From contig CAMZGS010000001.1 in assembly GCA_947306475.1 (NCBI GenBank), forward strand, positions 403,858-467,857: a stretch of 64,000 nt of DNA, given 5' to 3'. The notes beneath the pieces were generated by a model. It searched no databases. It saw only the letters and a list, made by a program, of their open reading frames with translations, and had not been told where the DNA came from. Positions 63,850 to 64,000 of this stretch are shown piece after piece; positions within the stretch are counted from its first letter, which is position 1, and each line of letters opens with the position of its first letter. This stretch comes from an uncultured Comamonas sp. GTDB lineage: Bacteria > Pseudomonadota > Gammaproteobacteria > Burkholderiales > Burkholderiaceae_C. A program made the position numbers and the translations under genes.

Positions 63850-64000
63850 AAAGGTTGCAGTGTGCCGAAGTGTCAACGATTGTGAAATGCCCTGTAAGCC
63901 ACGCTGTCCAGCTGTTGTTTTATCGCTACCGAACATCACTTCTCCTTAGGGAACCTCTGCATAACTCGATTTCAAGCGTGATAGTGCTTAAACGAGTGTG
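63850..64000. other. Window end; possible IS-type terminal sequence
   Basis: No gene. Near 63950-63970 AGGGAACCTCTGCATAACTC resembles the terminal inverted repeats of some transposons, but the partner end and transposase would lie outside the window. Confidence 0.2.

Overview
The window is GC-rich, densely coded chromosomal DNA. Gene content points to a betaproteobacterium of the order Burkholderiales, most likely family Comamonadaceae. The evidence is the yceD-rpmF-plsX-fabHDG-acpP-fabF block followed by rpoE-rseA, the Burkholderiales-type DUF3426, DUF3422 and DUF2946 proteins, exosortase H, and a family of short palindromic intergenic repeats. This is core genome for most of its length, with one rearranged segment at the right end (about 60.6-63.9 kb). 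No tRNA, rRNA, CRISPR array or complete transposon was seen.

Layout. 1-5.4 kb (minus strand): 5' end of ruvC, then a tightly coupled rnb, TonB-like, aroE, mtgA cluster and a YqiA-like esterase. 5.4-10.3 kb (plus): rodA, tldD, an aromatic-residue leader peptide with attenuator, aroG and a small conserved protein. 10.4-11.8 kb (minus): mpl. 12.0-22.9 kb (plus): an unrecognised gene, a TlpA-like thioredoxin, accB-accC, prmA, a DUF3426 protein, a PfkB kinase, and a hybrid sensor kinase with its HD-GYP response regulator. 22.9-35.0 kb (minus): cydD-cydC-cydA-cydB-cydX (bd oxidase and its assembly ABC transporter), DUF2946, queF, yaaA and rne. 35.6-38.4 kb (plus): rluC, a HAD phosphatase and an S49 peptidase. 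38.6-40.0 kb (minus): an RsmI-like methyltransferase and maf. 40.0-51.6 kb (plus): the fatty-acid/phospholipid cluster, rpoE-rseA, a spermidine-synthase-like protein, DUF3422 and an SDR protein. 51.7-60.6 kb (minus): an EamA transporter, a Na/Pi cotransporter, lspA, ileS, ribF and a TPR-methyltransferase. 60.6-63.9 kb: a yceH remnant, a second and damaged TPR-methyltransferase copy, then exosortase H and its associated membrane protein on the plus strand.

How the genes work together. Several sets are functional units: cell-wall elongation and recycling (mtgA, rodA, mpl), fatty-acid initiation and elongation (accBC, plsX, fabHDG, acpP, fabF), aromatic biosynthesis (aroG, aroE), micro-aerobic respiration (cydDCABX), RNA metabolism (rnb, rne, rluC, queF) and envelope stress and protein export (rpoE/rseA, lspA, sppA, xrtH).

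The most noteworthy non-coding signals are four. (1) A leader peptide with seven consecutive aromatic codons precedes an intrinsic terminator ahead of aroG. (2) Seven genes share a -10-like hexamer exactly 8 nt before ATG with no Shine-Dalgarno, suggesting leaderless transcription. (3) A dispersed palindromic repeat family occurs in at least eight intergenic spots. (4) A duplication/rearrangement scar left a chimeric methyltransferase/yceH reading frame beside the exosortase H locus. All family assignments are by eye from conserved motifs; no database search was run.
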